64,000 nucleotides of DNA from Cercis canadensis. Taxonomy: Eukaryota > Streptophyta > Magnoliopsida > Fabales > Fabaceae. The stretch lies in assembly GCA_003255065.1 (NCBI GenBank), contig QAOA01000553.1, positions 258,264 to 322,263 of the forward strand, written 5' to 3'. Position numbers and translations under genes: made by a program. This document shows, one piece after another, positions 26,225 through 38,746 of this stretch. Position 1 is the stretch's first letter, and every line of letters begins with the position of its first letter. The notes beneath the pieces were generated by a model, which worked only from the letters and a program-made list of their open reading frames with translations, had not been told where the DNA came from and searched no databases.

Positions 26225-27262
26225 ATGACTTGCTCTCCCAAGTTGCCATTTCTGGTGATCTTCATCGCTGTCTCTTCCCTCATTGCCTTCGCTGCCTCCT
26301 CGGATTACGATGCCGACCGAGTGAGCGAGCTTCTTACCCTTCAATCCAGATCCGAATCGGGTATAATCCACCTCAATGATCAATTTGTCTCCCGATTCCT
26401 TGCTTCAGTGAAAACCCCAAGACCCTATTGGCTTGTCGTCTTCTTCGATGCCGTTCAACTCCACGACAAGCCAGAGCTTCGCCTTAAGGAACTTTACAAA
26501 GAATTCGCACTCGTTGCTTCTTCGTACATTACCAACAATCCAGACTCGTCTTCGCCTTCTCACGGGAAGTTGTTCTTCTGCAACATAGAGTTCAAGGAAT
26601 CACAATCGAGTTTCTCCCTCTTCAGCGTTAATTCCCTCCCTCACATTCGCCTTATTGGCCCTCACCACACCCTCAAAGAATCAGATCAGATGGACCAGGG
26701 AGATTTGTCTAGACTCGCTGAATCCATGGCCGAATTCGTCGAATCTAAGACTAAGCTCGTTGTGGGTCCCATTCATCGACCTCCAGTTATCTCCAGAAAC
26801 CAATTGATAATCATAGTCCTCGCGTTCTTGATTTGGTTACCCTTTGTCGTGAAGAAGATCTTGACGGGTCAGACTTTGCTTCATGAGCCAAAGGTTTGGT
26901 TAGCGGGTGCTGTGGCCGTGTACTTCTTTAGTGTTTCGGGTGCTATGCATAACATAATAAGGAGGATGCCCATGTTTATGGTGGACCGTAATGATCCATC
27001 CAAGCTTGTATTTTTCTATCAGGGATCGGGAATGCAGCTTGGTGCAGAAGGTTTTGCAGTGGGATTCTTGTATACCATTGTGGGTTTGCTATTGGCGTTT
27101 GTCACGACGATTCTTGTTAAGGTGAAGAATGCGACGACACAAAGGTTGATTATGATTTTTGCATTATTGGTTTCTTTTTGGGCTGTGAAGAAGGTTGTCT
27201 ACTTGGATAATTGGAAGACAGGTTATGGTATCCATGGATTTTGGCCTTCAAGTTGGAATTAA
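26225..27262 (+). CDS. Oligosaccharyltransferase subunit OST3/OST6
   Basis: A single-exon gene of 345 residues. Signal peptide (~1-22), a thioredoxin-fold lumenal domain (~35-185), then four transmembrane segments (~198-216, 228-246, 272-298, 303-322) as in the OST3/OST6/MagT1 family. The protein is an ER membrane subunit of the complex that adds N-glycans to nascent proteins. The redox CXXC of yeast Ost3/Ost6 is absent: the matching stretch reads FFDAVQLHDKPELRLKEL, with no cysteine. The only lumenal-domain Cys is in LFFCNIEF. I believe this loss is general for plant members. The next gene to the right is NTF2, as in Arabidopsis. Confidence 0.93.
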   Translation: MTCSPKLPFLVIFIAVSSLIAFAASSDYDADRVSELLTLQSRSESGIIHLNDQFVSRFLASVKTPRPYWLVVFFDAVQLHDKPELRLKELYKEFALVASSYITNNPDSSSPSHGKLFFCNIEFKESQSSFSLFSVNSLPHIRLIGPHHTLKESDQMDQGDLSRLAESMAEFVESKTKLVVGPIHRPPVISRNQLIIIVLAFLIWLPFVVKKILTGQTLLHEPKVWLAGAVAVYFFSVSGAMHNIIRRMPMFMVDRNDPSKLVFFYQGSGMQLGAEGFAVGFLYTIVGLLLAFVTTILVKVKNATTQRLIMIFALLVSFWAVKKVVYLDNWKTGYGIHGFWPSSWN

Positions 27263-28761
27263 GGCTGGGGACGATACTGTTTCCTTTGTTTCCTCTTGAA
27301 ATTTATAACTTTGGGTTAGTGAATCTCTATAATTTCTTTCTGAACCTTGGAATGTTTTGAAGGACAACTTTGTTAGAAAGTATATGTAACTTGTTACTGC
27401 TTTTCTGAGGCCAAACTTTTAGCTCAAATTTAAGTAAAAGAGAATTCTATATAATCTATTCCTTGTCTTTCGATTATAATTATCTGGAATCCATTTTGTT
27501 TGGGCATGTATGATTAGAACAATTGAAAACTGTTGCATCTGCTCTAAATTGTGTTACTACTTTGATTATTAGTTCTAAGTTGCACCGGCATTTGTAATGT
27601 CATCCTTAGAACTAAATATATATAATGACGTTTTGTGCAAATGATGGATACGGCTATTAGTCCCTAACATAGATTAGGTAAAATTTGACGTTTAAGTAAA
27701 ACTATAGCAGTGCCTTGACTTGCAACATTTGATAGTACCATTGATTCATATAATTGACTTGCAACACTTGTTGAAGCCGTCTGTTTCCTTCATCACGAAA
27801 CTGATGGATTTTCACTGCTAAGCTACATCTCCTGAATCATGATTTAAATATGGTCAGACTTTGGAAGTCTTTGTAGTATTGTAGGTTGTTTGATGCATGA
27901 ACTATCATCCACTTCCTATGTGTCTGATATAGTAATTAATTTCGCAGGCTAATGTTTAGGCATGTTGATAACAACGTGTTAAACCAGCTGCATAGTACTT
28001 GTCTAATCTATAAATATCTATTATTATATTATTGTGTTTGATTGGTACGATTTTGTGAAATTTCTTGAAAGCTGGTTACGTTTTGCGTTGAATGGGTCTA
28101 ATGCAATGAGGAAAAAGAAAACGGTGGTATTTAGGTTGTGAGTCTCGTTGGGATAAGTATGAACCCAGCTAATCTGCCATTGTTCATCAAAGACTTGAAA
28201 GTCAGAGTAATAGATAACCATTTTCTTCATATATTCAATTTTGACATAAAACCTATTTAATAGGAATGTGGTGGTTATGGATTCTTCTCTGGCAGTGGGA
28301 AGTCCTTGAGCATTTTCATTTCTATCTGATTCTTTGTGATTGTTCAACTTGTTGTTGAACTTCCCATTTAACATGCTTATTTTATATTCCTTTCTTCTTT
28401 ACTGAGATATCTCAATCTGTGGGAACTTAAGTTAGATCTGCAAATGAAAAATGAAAGCAATATTTGTAAGTTGATGGGCTGGCTTGATAGAAAAATGTGA
28501 TTCCTAAGCTTTTTCAGTTCATATTAGAAGGTGAGTGGAGAGTGGCTTGAATTTTCATCATCTTCTGAGTAGCATATTGATTCTGAATTAGATATCACTA
28601 GTTTGTGTTTGTGTAAGTTTGTATTGGTAGCTGTATTAGTATTTTCAGAACGTTAATCTTAGTAATATAGGAAAACATGTGAGGATTTGCTCTTTTTGAC
28701 GCTTGTACCATGATGAAATTTTGGTTTTGAAGTCAGAGGCTTCTGAATGGCTGCAAATTTT
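27263..28761. other. Spacer downstream of OST3
   Basis: 3'UTR of OST3 followed by A/T-rich sequence. I see no coding family and no strong repeat. Confidence 0.35.
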
Positions 28762-28941
28762 GGATTTGGATCCAGTCATGTCACTTGAGTCATGTTGCTC
28801 AGATCTGAGCCGTCCATTTCATTAAAACTCATTTCAACCATTAAATATTAATGTGTTTTAATGGTTGAAATGACCTTAAATAGAATAGACGGCTTAGATC
28901 TAAGCAACATGACTCAAGTTAACATGACTGGATCTCTTCCC
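28762..28941. mobile_element. MULE-type MITE, 180 bases, with 9-bp target-site duplication
   Basis: Inverted arms of ~75 bases (GATCCAGTCATGT..ACTTGAG, TCATGTTGCT, AGATCT) meet in a short A/T loop. Directly outside both ends is GCAAATTTT (28753-28761 and 28942-28950), a perfect 9-bp duplication. Nine-base duplications are the hallmark of Mutator-like elements. The arms are about 90% identical by eye, so the insertion is fairly young. No coding capacity. Confidence 0.75.
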
Positions 28942-28974
28942 GCAAATTTTCTAGTTTGTTTTAGGCTTAACCCT

Positions 28975-29316
28975 CTAAATTCCTGTTTTACAATATGAAA
29001 GTTGACAGCTGAAGGAAAGAAAATTACAGGATACTTGCAGTGCGTAGAAATTTCTATTGCATTCTTTGCAACATGGCCAAATCCTTATCAAATTAACCAG
29101 AGTCTGCAATCTAATCCGCATAAGCGTGGCATTCTTTGTAACTGGGCCATTTTGCATATCATGAATCAATGTATTATTAACACTACTCATCATATAATTT
29201 TCTTCATCCTGAATCAAACCTAGAGCTCCGGCATATACTCGTCTAGAGGAGGGATACGCACTAATTAATAGCAGCAATAGTGGGAGAAAAATCCACCTAA
29301 ATCTAAGCAGATTCAT
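28975..29316 (-). CDS. Possible small secreted cysteine-rich protein, unrecognised
   Basis: An open frame of 113 codons starts MNLLRFRWIFLPLLLLLISA, which reads as a good signal peptide, and continues with seven or so Cys, including WPCCKECNRNFY. I know no family with this pattern. Two short DNA stretches within it (ATTCTTTGCAACATGGCCAA near 29063 and ATTCTTTGTAACTGGGCCAT near 29131) are diverged copies of each other, giving TKNA and CKEC in the protein. The frame may be the first exon of a longer gene or chance. No TATA box was clear. Confidence 0.3.
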   Translation of the reverse strand: MNLLRFRWIFLPLLLLLISAYPSSRRVYAGALGLIQDEENYMMSSVNNTLIHDMQNGPVTKNATLMRIRLQTLVNLIRIWPCCKECNRNFYALQVSCNFLSFSCQLSYCKTGI

Positions 29317-30286
29317 GTGACTTATTCTCGAGTGAAATAAATCCCAAATTTCTTAACTCAAGACACGAGCGTTTACAATCTAAGCAGATTCTTTTCTTTT
29401 GCCTTATCCAGGAAAATCTTAATACTGAGATATTGTATTGACAGGTTTTTTTTCTTTCTAGGGCAAATTCTTCGCACCTAAACAATTCCATATCAGGCAG
29501 CAGAATGTAAAGCATACTTTCGGAAAGAATTGTCATTCAGAAAAGAATATATTCCATACTTTGGGCACTGAGCGTAGAAGATGATCCACCGCTTTATGCA
29601 AGAACCAGCGTTTCCATCACGCCATTGTCAGCTCCCCTACAAGAATATTTTCCCTTCAACTTTTTTTTTAAGTTAATATCACGACTATTTTTACTTTATT
29701 TTATTGAGCGTAAAACTAATATCATTCAAAAATTAAAGTAATTATAATTTTTCTTCTCCCAACAATACTCTCACTAGACTTTAAACCTTTAATCATAGTT
29801 AAAAACACACATCTAAGATTCAATTTGCTACTAGTTATTAAACCAAGTGCTTGGTATCTTTTCCTTTTAACTTAATAGAACAAACAAAATATATTAATTA
29901 AGTATTGTATTGTATATCTCTGCCACTCACAAAGTGGTGGCCTCAAATTGATGCTAATTACAAATTAGTGAGACTTGGTTAAGTAAACAGCAACCCCTTT
30001 TCACTATTGCAACTTTGCGTACAAACCCAGCTGAATTTATTCCCTACCTCAGCACCATCACAATTACTCTATTACCCTCTCTTAAAAACTCATCAGTATA
30101 AAGAATGGTGGCATAATGGTAATCTTGTGCTTGATCAGAACCTGCTGCTGCGTCATCGTTTTTCAGCTCCACATGTTATGTACGTTAACTATCCAATCAA
30201 GCTTGCTTATAAATCTCAGGCTTTGGGATACACCATTTTGTGTGTGGTAGATATAGTGATATAGATAGAGAGAGAGGGTAGAGAGA
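29317..30286. other. Spacer and NTF2 promoter
   Basis: A/T-rich DNA. Near the right end, CCAAT (30192) and TTATAAAT (30207-30214) precede the NTF2 start by 95 and 80 bases and are the likely core promoter. The leader holds a short GA run. No gene is seen. Confidence 0.45.
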
Positions 30287-30813
30287 ATGGAGGAACAAGT
30301 TGAAAGCGTGGGCAGGTCATTTGTGGATCATTACTACCATCTGTTTGATAATGATAGAGCTTCCCTCTCAACTCTGTATCAGCCCCATTCTATGATGAGC
30401 TTTGAGGGCCACAAGATACTTGGCGTCGATCAAATCTCTTCCAAGCTTAATCACTTGCCGTTTGATCAATGCCGGCATGTCATCACCACCATTGATTCCC
30501 AGCCATCGTCCTTCCCCGGTGGGATTATGGTGTTTGTCAGTGGCAGCCTCCACTTGTCAGGGGAGGAGCATCAACTAAGGTTTAGCCAGGTTATAATCTT
30601 CTATCTTTCTCTCTCTCTCTCTCTCTCTATAACAACTACAATTAAGCACACAACACAACAACGTGAAAATAGTGGGTTGGCATCTTGGTAAAGTATCAAC
30701 AAAACTAACCCAATTCTTGGAATGTTGTTGTGCTGCAGATGTTTCACTTGGTTCCAACCCCACAAGGAAGTTTCTTTGTGCAGAATGACATATTTCGCCT
30801 CAATTATGGTTAA
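30287..30813 (+). CDS. NTF2: Nuclear transport factor 2
   Basis: Two exons, 30287-30589 and 30739-30813 (AGCCAG|GTTATA to GCTGCAG|ATG), give 125 residues, the family's normal size. The sequence is NTF2-like throughout: VGRSFVDHYYHLFDNDRASL, then ...FSQMFHLVPTPQGSFFVQNDIFRLNYG at the end. The homodimer carries Ran-GDP through nuclear pores by binding FxFG nucleoporins. The acidic residues expected to contact Ran lie in the conserved NDIFRLNYG end. The intron begins with a CT microsatellite (30606-30628). It lies between OST3 and a pectin methylesterase gene. Confidence 0.95.
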
Positions 30814-33790
30814 TTGACACCACTTATCTCTCATCAAATTCATAATTGCTGTCTTTAGGGTTAATAATGTACTTTCCTTTCCTTAGGGTGCTTCGGAAAC
30901 AACTTGAAAGAGAATGTGAAACAGTGAAAGTACATACTACTTGTATTTTCTGTTTATTTATTTTTGGTCTGCCAAAGCTTCTTATGGAGTTGTGTATCAC
31001 ATTATCTTTGTAGAGGTGGGCTCTGCCGGGCTTTTGGGCCCAAATAGCCCTCATTCTCCACTCTTTATTGGGCCGTTCCTGGATCAGTTTTCATATGTGG
31101 ATAATGTTCTTTGGTTAAAGAAACCCAGCCCAAGAAATGCTAACCAGTATCTAATTTCAAAAGAAATTATTTTTAAAAAAAAAATAATGCTATTGCTAAT
31201 GGAACAAGCTTTTAATATAAAAACTCAAACAATTGTATGTATAACTACACTTGAGTTTCATTTTGAATTTTTTTATTTTAAACTCAAATATAAGTTATGA
31301 TTGCACTTTTTGTTGTTAAATCAGATGGTTATAGAAATTTATATTTATACATTAAAAAATTACAACTTGCATTACTCCATAATTAGATAACACGTTGAGA
31401 ATAGGAGCAATGAGAAACATGTTTGATTAATATATTCACATTTATGACAAGTAGGAAGGTTGGGTGAAATAAGAATAATTAATATAGTGATTTCCTCATA
31501 AATATGTCGTCTTTATTACAGGCCATTGACGACAATAACCCTCAATTTTCTTCGCCTATAATTACGAGTATGAGGATCTTTTGCTTTTGAAAAAGACTAT
31601 AAAGAAGAAATAAAGCCAAAGATATAAATAATATTTTATAGGAAAGAAAGAAAAATTGCTGGCCACTTGCTGCTTGTCAACATCATAATCTTACATGTTA
31701 GTGTATAGATCATAGGATATAAATTAAATTAGATTTATTGAATTATATAAAGTGAAGTAATTATAATAGCATCGTTTTCACCAAATTAATGCCACCACTT
31801 TAGCTTTGCTTCCGCCGCTTGGGTGAACACAATTCAAATGCAACAATTAAAATAGCCACTTGGACCTTAAAGTGGAAGACAGCCATGCTTTCATAAACCA
31901 CAATAAAATGGGTTATTTTATTTTATTTTTTATTTTGTTATATAATGGTGAAGTACTCATTTTCTTTATCATTTTATTATATATATTTTTTTGTTTCGAG
32001 TAGGATTATATAGTTAGGGTAATGAATATGTATAATTCATACATTTATTGATGACCACGATTATCAATCTATTTCAACCCAAAAAATATTCTCAATCTTG
32101 ACAAGAATTAATTTTCCTTTGTTTATCAACTATTGATTCAATTCAATACAAGTACACATGTGAACTCAACTGAATTCACTTTATCCTTTTTCATTAAATA
32201 GTAATATATACGCATTATAATTATATAAAAAGTAAAATAAAGTAGCGATGTTGTATTTAAAAAACCAAGCCTAACGAAGGATCTGATGACATTAGAATAT
32301 CATATTCTGACGAGCATTTCATCAATGGTTCACATGCTTTAGATAAGATCTGGCTTATTTAGATGTACATACATACATAGGATGTATACGTCTTCATCTT
32401 TCACATGCTTTGATTGTGTTTGTGTTTATGTACTTAGATGTTGTACGGACAACTAATTAAATAGAAAAAATAAATTTGTAAATAGAGAAAAAAAAAACAA
32501 TTGAAAAAAATGAATATAATAATTATAAATAATTTTACTCAAAAAAAAATAAAAATATATATAATAATTACTACTCTTAAGTCTTAATGTAGATAGTACA
32601 AAAAGATGATGACGAAAATGACAATTGAGACAGTGAGAGTGGAACATTGACAATAATGCATGAATCTAAGTCGAAGAGTGAATAATAGTCCATTAAATTA
32701 TGTGAAGGTGGCTCTGCAATTATGTCTTCGATATACTTTCTTCTTCTTTTTTTATTGAAAAGAAGACACTATCCAAATGGATCACGCAAATATGAAATAT
32801 CCTTCACCAATAAGCAGTGACAAGGTGGTAGTGAGGAAACCCTAGAAAGTTGAAGAAACATTAGAAAATGTGTATAGATAAGTTGTCATAATTCTAAGTA
32901 CTCAGCATGAGCATTTCCATGTGCTTCTCTAAGATAAATTTGGAGAGAGCATGGAGCTCATCTACTGTGATGCCACCATGGGTGTTTAATAATATATTAA
33001 TTTGGTCCTTAGGTTTTTTATAGGGTTTAATGAGATCAATGAATAGTTCATCTAGAAAAATGTGACTAATTGATACAATTTTGTCACGTTTTCATACCAA
33101 AAGATTCGTCTCATAGGGTCCTTTTATATTTCACTGTACCACCTTTTGAAGAAAATGGTACATAGATATTTTTATGTTCAACCAAAAAAATCTTACAAGA
33201 ACACAGTTATCTTTTGAATTTAATTTTTAATCCAATCATAGTGTAAACTTTGCATAGCCAGTAAGTTATACGTTGTCATGCATTAAAAAATTGTTAATAT
33301 TTTACTATTTGTAAAAAGATTTAATTTTGATACACTCATAATTAAAATAAAAATGTTTATACAATCATTGAACCACATCCTACCATGTACTAAAAATTAG
33401 GAAAACCATTTATTGTCAATAAAAATCATAATTATTTTAATGATTTGACGTTTTTTGTGTTTAATAATAATCATAAGTTATTTTTTCTTGCTTTTTTTTA
33501 TTTTTCAAATATTGGTACGGAAATGAGTTGACAAACGAATGGAAAATTTAGAGAAAAATGGAAAATTTTGGCCTATGGACTAAAAGGAAACTAAAATCAT
33601 ATTCCTATAATCCTTTAGAAAACCTAAATAAGAACAACATTTTAAGTCATTAATTATGTGTAAAGATAGATAACTCCACAATTCCATGCCTTCACACTAT
33701 TGGCTATTCCATTTGCTTGTCTATATAAGGACTACCAAGCAAGCAGAGGTGGCCAAGATCATCCACTACTTCTATTCACTCCTCAACAAG
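30814..33790. other. Long A/T-rich spacer, then PME promoter
   Basis: About 3 kb without a recognisable gene. GGGCCC and TTGGGCC elements cluster at 31018-31075, which look like promoter motifs, but no reading frame follows. Only scattered A/T tracts occur until the TATA box of the pectin methylesterase gene (CTATATAAGG, 33721-33730). Confidence 0.4.
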
Positions 33791-36157
33791 ATGGCTAGCC
33801 ATCAACCTCTGCTAGACAATCCCAGAAGATCAATTTCCAAAACTTTGTGGCTAATTCTCTCTGTAGCTGCTATCATAAGCTCATCAGCTCTCATTGCTTC
33901 TTTTGTGATCAAACCCACCTCCTTCTTCAACCTCTCCTTGCCCCATTCCCACCATGTCTGCGAAAAGGCCATTGACAGAGCCTCTTGCATAGCCCATGTC
34001 TCAGAAGTAGCCAAAGGTTCAATCTTTACCACAAAAGACCACGAATTGATCAAATTGCTGCAATCCCACTTGATGAAATCAACCTCACATATTCAGAAAG
34101 CTATGGACACAGCCAACACCATGAAATACCGAATCAACAATCCGAAGGAGCAAGCTGCTCTACTTGATTGTGAGCAGCTCATGGAGTTGTCCATGGACAG
34201 AGTTTGGGATTCGATGGTTGCTCTTACAAAGAAGAGCATCAATTCCCAGCAAGACGCACACGCTTGGCTAAGCAGTGTGCTCACTAACCACGCCACTTGC
34301 TTGGATGGTTTAGAGGGTTCAGCTCGTGCCCTCATGGAGGCAGAGCTCGAGGACTTGATCTCCAGAGCAAGAACCTCTCTGGCCATGCTTGTTTCCATTT
34401 TGCCTCCAAAGACTGAAATAATTGATGAGCCTCTAAATGGGGATTTCCCCTCTTGGGTGACAAGCAAGGATCGGAAGCTTTTAGAGTCATCGGCTAAGCA
34501 AATAAATGCCAATGTTGTGGTTGCTAAGGATGGGAGTGGCAAATTCAAGACTCTGGCAGAAGCTGTGGCATCGGCACCAGACAACGGTAAGACAAGGTAT
34601 GTCATTTATGTGAAGAAGGGAACTTACAAAGAGAATGTTGAGATTGGGAAGAAAAAGAAGAATGTGATGCTTGTTGGTGATGGCATGGACGCCACAATCA
34701 TCACCGGAAGCTTGAATTTTGTAGATGGAACAACAACCTTCAATTCTGCCACCGTTGGTATGACCCTTAACTCATTGTCTTGTCTTTTTCTTTTTGCTGC
34801 ATTTTTATGTTATCGTCTTTTAGATTCTGGATTAATTTATCACCTTCAAACTCAACTACATCTTCAATCTTTTGAAGAGGTAGCTCCATTATTTTTTACC
34901 ATAAATCCACCATAAAGGTGAAAGCACGTACCTCAGTGATGGCCAGCTCCAAGAAGCAATATTATTCATAAATAAAATACACAAGTTGCACATAATAAAC
35001 TAAATGTGTGACGAAATTTACATTTGACAAGAAAAAAGTTGAAGAAGGATTACTTAAACTCAAATTTGATAACCGTTAAGTTTATGCAAATATATGGCCA
35101 ATTATTTTTTTTTCTAAGTACGAATCTAATATCAAATCTACCTTTACTGATGGTTTAAGGGGAAAGAGAGTTATTTTTTCAATTGGTCTCGGAAGCCTAA
35201 AAGCCTAAAACTTTTATCTAAAGTCAAAGTCCGAAATCCAAATCGACATGCTTGGACAAATGATTGTTTTGGTTCAATAATTTGATCCTTCGATGAGAAC
35301 TAGGGCATCTAGACACAATGCACTAGCAAATAGAAAGAGGATTTTTTATTTATTTTTTGTTGCTATGTAATAGGCCCAGACAGAATTGATTCTAAAGCTA
35401 TGTAATGGGCTTTACGGAGTTATGTTGGGCCTAAACATTAACCTATTAATGATGTTGCAATGCAGCTGCTGTTGGTGATGGGTTTATAGCCCAAGATCTA
35501 GGCTTCCAAAACACAGCAGGGCCGGAGAAGCATCAAGCAGTGGCACTCCGCGTCGGGGCCGATCAATCGGTGATAAACCGCTGCAAAATTGATGCTTTCC
35601 AAGACACACTCTACACCCACTCCAACAGGCAGTTCTACCGTGACTCCTTCATCACTGGCACCATTGATTTCATCTTCGGAAATGCAGCAGTTGTGTTCCA
35701 AAAGTGCAAGCTAGTGGCCCGAAAGCCCATGAGTAACCAGAACAACATGGTCACGGCCCAAGGTCGCATAGATCCAAACCAAAACACAGGGACTTCAATT
35801 CAACAGTCTGACGTCATACCCAGTGGTGATCTAAAGCCCGTGGTGGGCTCAATCAAGACCTACTTGGGCCGTCCATGGAAGGAGTACTCTAGAACCGTTT
35901 ATTTGCAGTCATTTCTAGATAGCCACATTGACCCAGCAGGATGGTCCATATGGACTGGAGATTTTGCTTTGAAGACTTTGTATTATGGAGAGTACTTGAA
36001 CAGTGGACCTGGTGCTGGTACCAGCAAGAGGGTTAATTGGCCTGGTTACCATGTCATTACTAGTGCAGCAGAGGCTAGAAAGTTCACAGTGGCTGAGCTC
36101 ATTCAAGGTGGTTTTTGGTTGAAGAATACTGGAGTGGCCTTCACCGAGGGACTCTAG
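33791..36157 (+). CDS. Pectin methylesterase, type I with inhibitor pro-domain
   Basis: Exons 33791-34757 and 35466-36157, joined GTTG|GTATGA to AATGCAG|CT, give 552 residues. The start is ATG 33791: the frame extends upstream to 33686, but the TATA box (33721-33730) lies inside that extension. The order is an N-terminal signal anchor (~17-37), a PMEI-like pro-domain (~50-205), and a pectinesterase domain (~240-545). Catalytic residues are all present: Gln346 (QAVALR), Gln368 and Asp369 (QDTL), Asp390 (DFIFGNA), Arg457 and Trp459 (LGRPW). The enzyme removes methyl groups from wall homogalacturonan after the pro-domain is cut off. The intron position is the family's usual one. The place beside NTF2 matches PMEPCRA in Arabidopsis as I recall it. 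Confidence 0.95.
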
Positions 36158-36519
36158 ATGCTTCTTTTTTCACTTGGGCAGTTTACTGTTTTTGTAAGAA
36201 ATAAAGATTTAGGCGTGGACTTTCACTTTTATCAAGTTAGGGTGTGAACTATCTCTAAACTTTTATGAGTCATTTTACGGTACAAAAGCGTGTGGAAGTT
36301 ACAAAAACAGTAAAAAAGTAACAAGTAAACATGCTTTTAGTAACTTACACTTTGTTATTCTCTAATAAAAGAAAAGTGTTAATCAAATGTAGGTAAAAAG
36401 CCTCTAATTTTATAAGTTGTGCGTGAATTTTAGTTTAACTCCAAATTAGGCGCCGTTCGCTGCTCCTCATGGATATTTGATAGTTAAGTTATTTAATTAC
36501 ACTTAAGACACATCTTGTT

Positions 36520-36559
<40 letters not shown>

Positions 36560-38746
36560 GCTACCTTTGTCTTAATGTCAACCTCTTAGCATTGACTTTT
36601 ATTGAACATATTTTCTAATTTTTCTCAACCATTCCATTCATAAATTATAAGTTTATAAGAGTGAATTGAATTGTATAGGGGAAAAAGTCTATATAAATTT
36701 TAAGCTGCAACGTCATCAAACTCTAGAACCTCTATTCTACGATTTTCTAATATTCATTGCATTTTTATAGACTATCAAATCCATTTTATAATAAATTAGA
36801 AATAAGAGATACATGAAGATTTTCTGTGGGTGAAGAGCACATTTCCATCTTAGGTAACCAAGATACTGGTTGGGGCTCTGTTTCCTTCTATCAAACAACT
36901 GTAACACAATTACACAACACAAACGTGCTTCCAACCATTTTGTGAGATATGCCAACAAAGCAAAGGAATTTCAGTGGAAGAGGTTGCTCCTATCCGCTTA
37001 CAACTTACAAGTTTAATACTTGGAGAATTTCTGATTTAAAAAGAGAACAATCTTAATTAGTAGCTATGCATTGTATCTTTATTGGCCAATCAATGACATT
37101 TGATTCAAAATGTCAACAAATCTCATTAATTGTGTGCCCTTCAGAAAAGCTTTAATAAAAGTTTTGCAAGACAATGATTAAATTGAAGCTAAATTGCTCT
37201 GCTTTATATAAAAAGATGCAAGTTAATTGCAAAAATGAAGTCAGAGACGCTCCCCTGTTTTTTTTCTTGTATATATTTGGGTGCTTTTTTGATTATTGGT
37301 GCTAGCTAGTACCCTCTATTAATAAATATCATAGGGAAAAAAAGGGCTTATACGAATTTTTTTACAGGTAACACTTCAAATTTCATTGAGACTAAATGAA
37401 ATGTAATTCATGGGAAAGAGAAAGTTTCCCCTCCTTATATAACCTGAATTCTAATAAATTTGAAAAAAAAAAAAAAGAAGAAAATATTAAAAAGGAAAAT
37501 CACTGTCAAGTGCCAACCATGGTTTATCTCTAAGGATTCATTGGTGGCAAAACATAACAAGAAGCTAAATTCTGAATTCATCTCCTTTGACTGAATGGTT
37601 GCAAGCCAAACAAGGAAAGATAAACAGCAAAAATATCCAAAGCTGGCATTGATGTTAGTTGACAGTAGTAAAACAAACAAACCGTGTCTCATAGGCATAG
37701 GAGACATAAACCATTTTAAATTGTGCAGGCACAGTAATAAATGACCCACTAATTCAATTCAAACACTGCACAGAAACCAGCTCCTCTGTCTTATAGTTAA
37801 GGTTTGTGTATCCGCAATTCAAGAGAGCTACATCATTCGTTATAAGAGGGCCTTAATAAGAAACAAACAAGATACAAGGCCCGCGCTTTACTCGCTCAAC
37901 AACCAAACACAGCACCACTTAACAATGACATAATGGCCACTTCCTAATCCTATTAAACCAACCCATTAATTTACTTCCCACTACAATTCTTTTGTCCTAT
38001 TTTTTAAACCCTTCCCTCACCCTTCATTTAGAGCATTTCATTTTCATGGATGCCCACCTTCAATTCTCTTCTCCATCCTTTCTCTGATTCCACCCACATT
38101 CCCTTCAAATCAATAAAAATTAAAACTTTTTCAGAAACCCATTTCTTATTGCTTCATCTCCTTTCTTCATTTGATGTTTACAGCTTTTTTTAAGTCTCTT
38201 TTGGCTTGGCTTCTATTGGATTCTCTGCAAATTGTTGGTAACGCTATTCTGAAATAAGACAGAGGTTTTGCATGTGTCAACATTCCCTCTTAAAAGGTTT
38301 CAGAATGATGACGAATGGAGCCCAGAGACATTGGTTGGGAGAGAACTTACTTCTCATTTGAATATCCTTCTCTCACCTCGTTATATTCCTCTTCAGGTAT
38401 TGGTATATTTCCTAGATTTCGTTATCTGCATTTTCATATATTGTCATCAGAGACCGAAAACAATTTCAAAGTTAAAATCTTCCCATTGATGCGCAATAAA
38501 TCGTCTATGTATTCAATAATCAGATGCCAATCTTCATACACAGGTAAAAAAAAGGTTCCTAAATCACATGCGATGAAGCCTTCGCTGATACTCTAGCCCT
38601 TTTTGAGTTTAACATTGTGTATAACACAAATTCCATCTCAGTACATCCACATTTCTTGCAGGCTAAAGCATTGTCTGTCTAAAAATTTTTGGTGTCTGGT
38701 TCCCATTGCCTCATTCTTATACGGCAGAGTGCTTGTGATTCCCACC
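36158..38746. other. Spacer and 5' region of the RIC gene
   Basis: A/T-rich. A (GA)n microsatellite of ~35 bases lies at 36523-36557 and a poly-A tract near 37463. From about 38000 the sequence becomes C/T-rich and probably holds the promoter and leader, perhaps with leader introns, of the CRIB gene at 38747. No other gene is seen. Confidence 0.4.

Noticed and set aside
33686-33790. Upstream extension of the pectin methylesterase frame
   Set aside because: The TATA box lies inside it, so transcription starts later; ATG 33791 gives the normal N-terminus.
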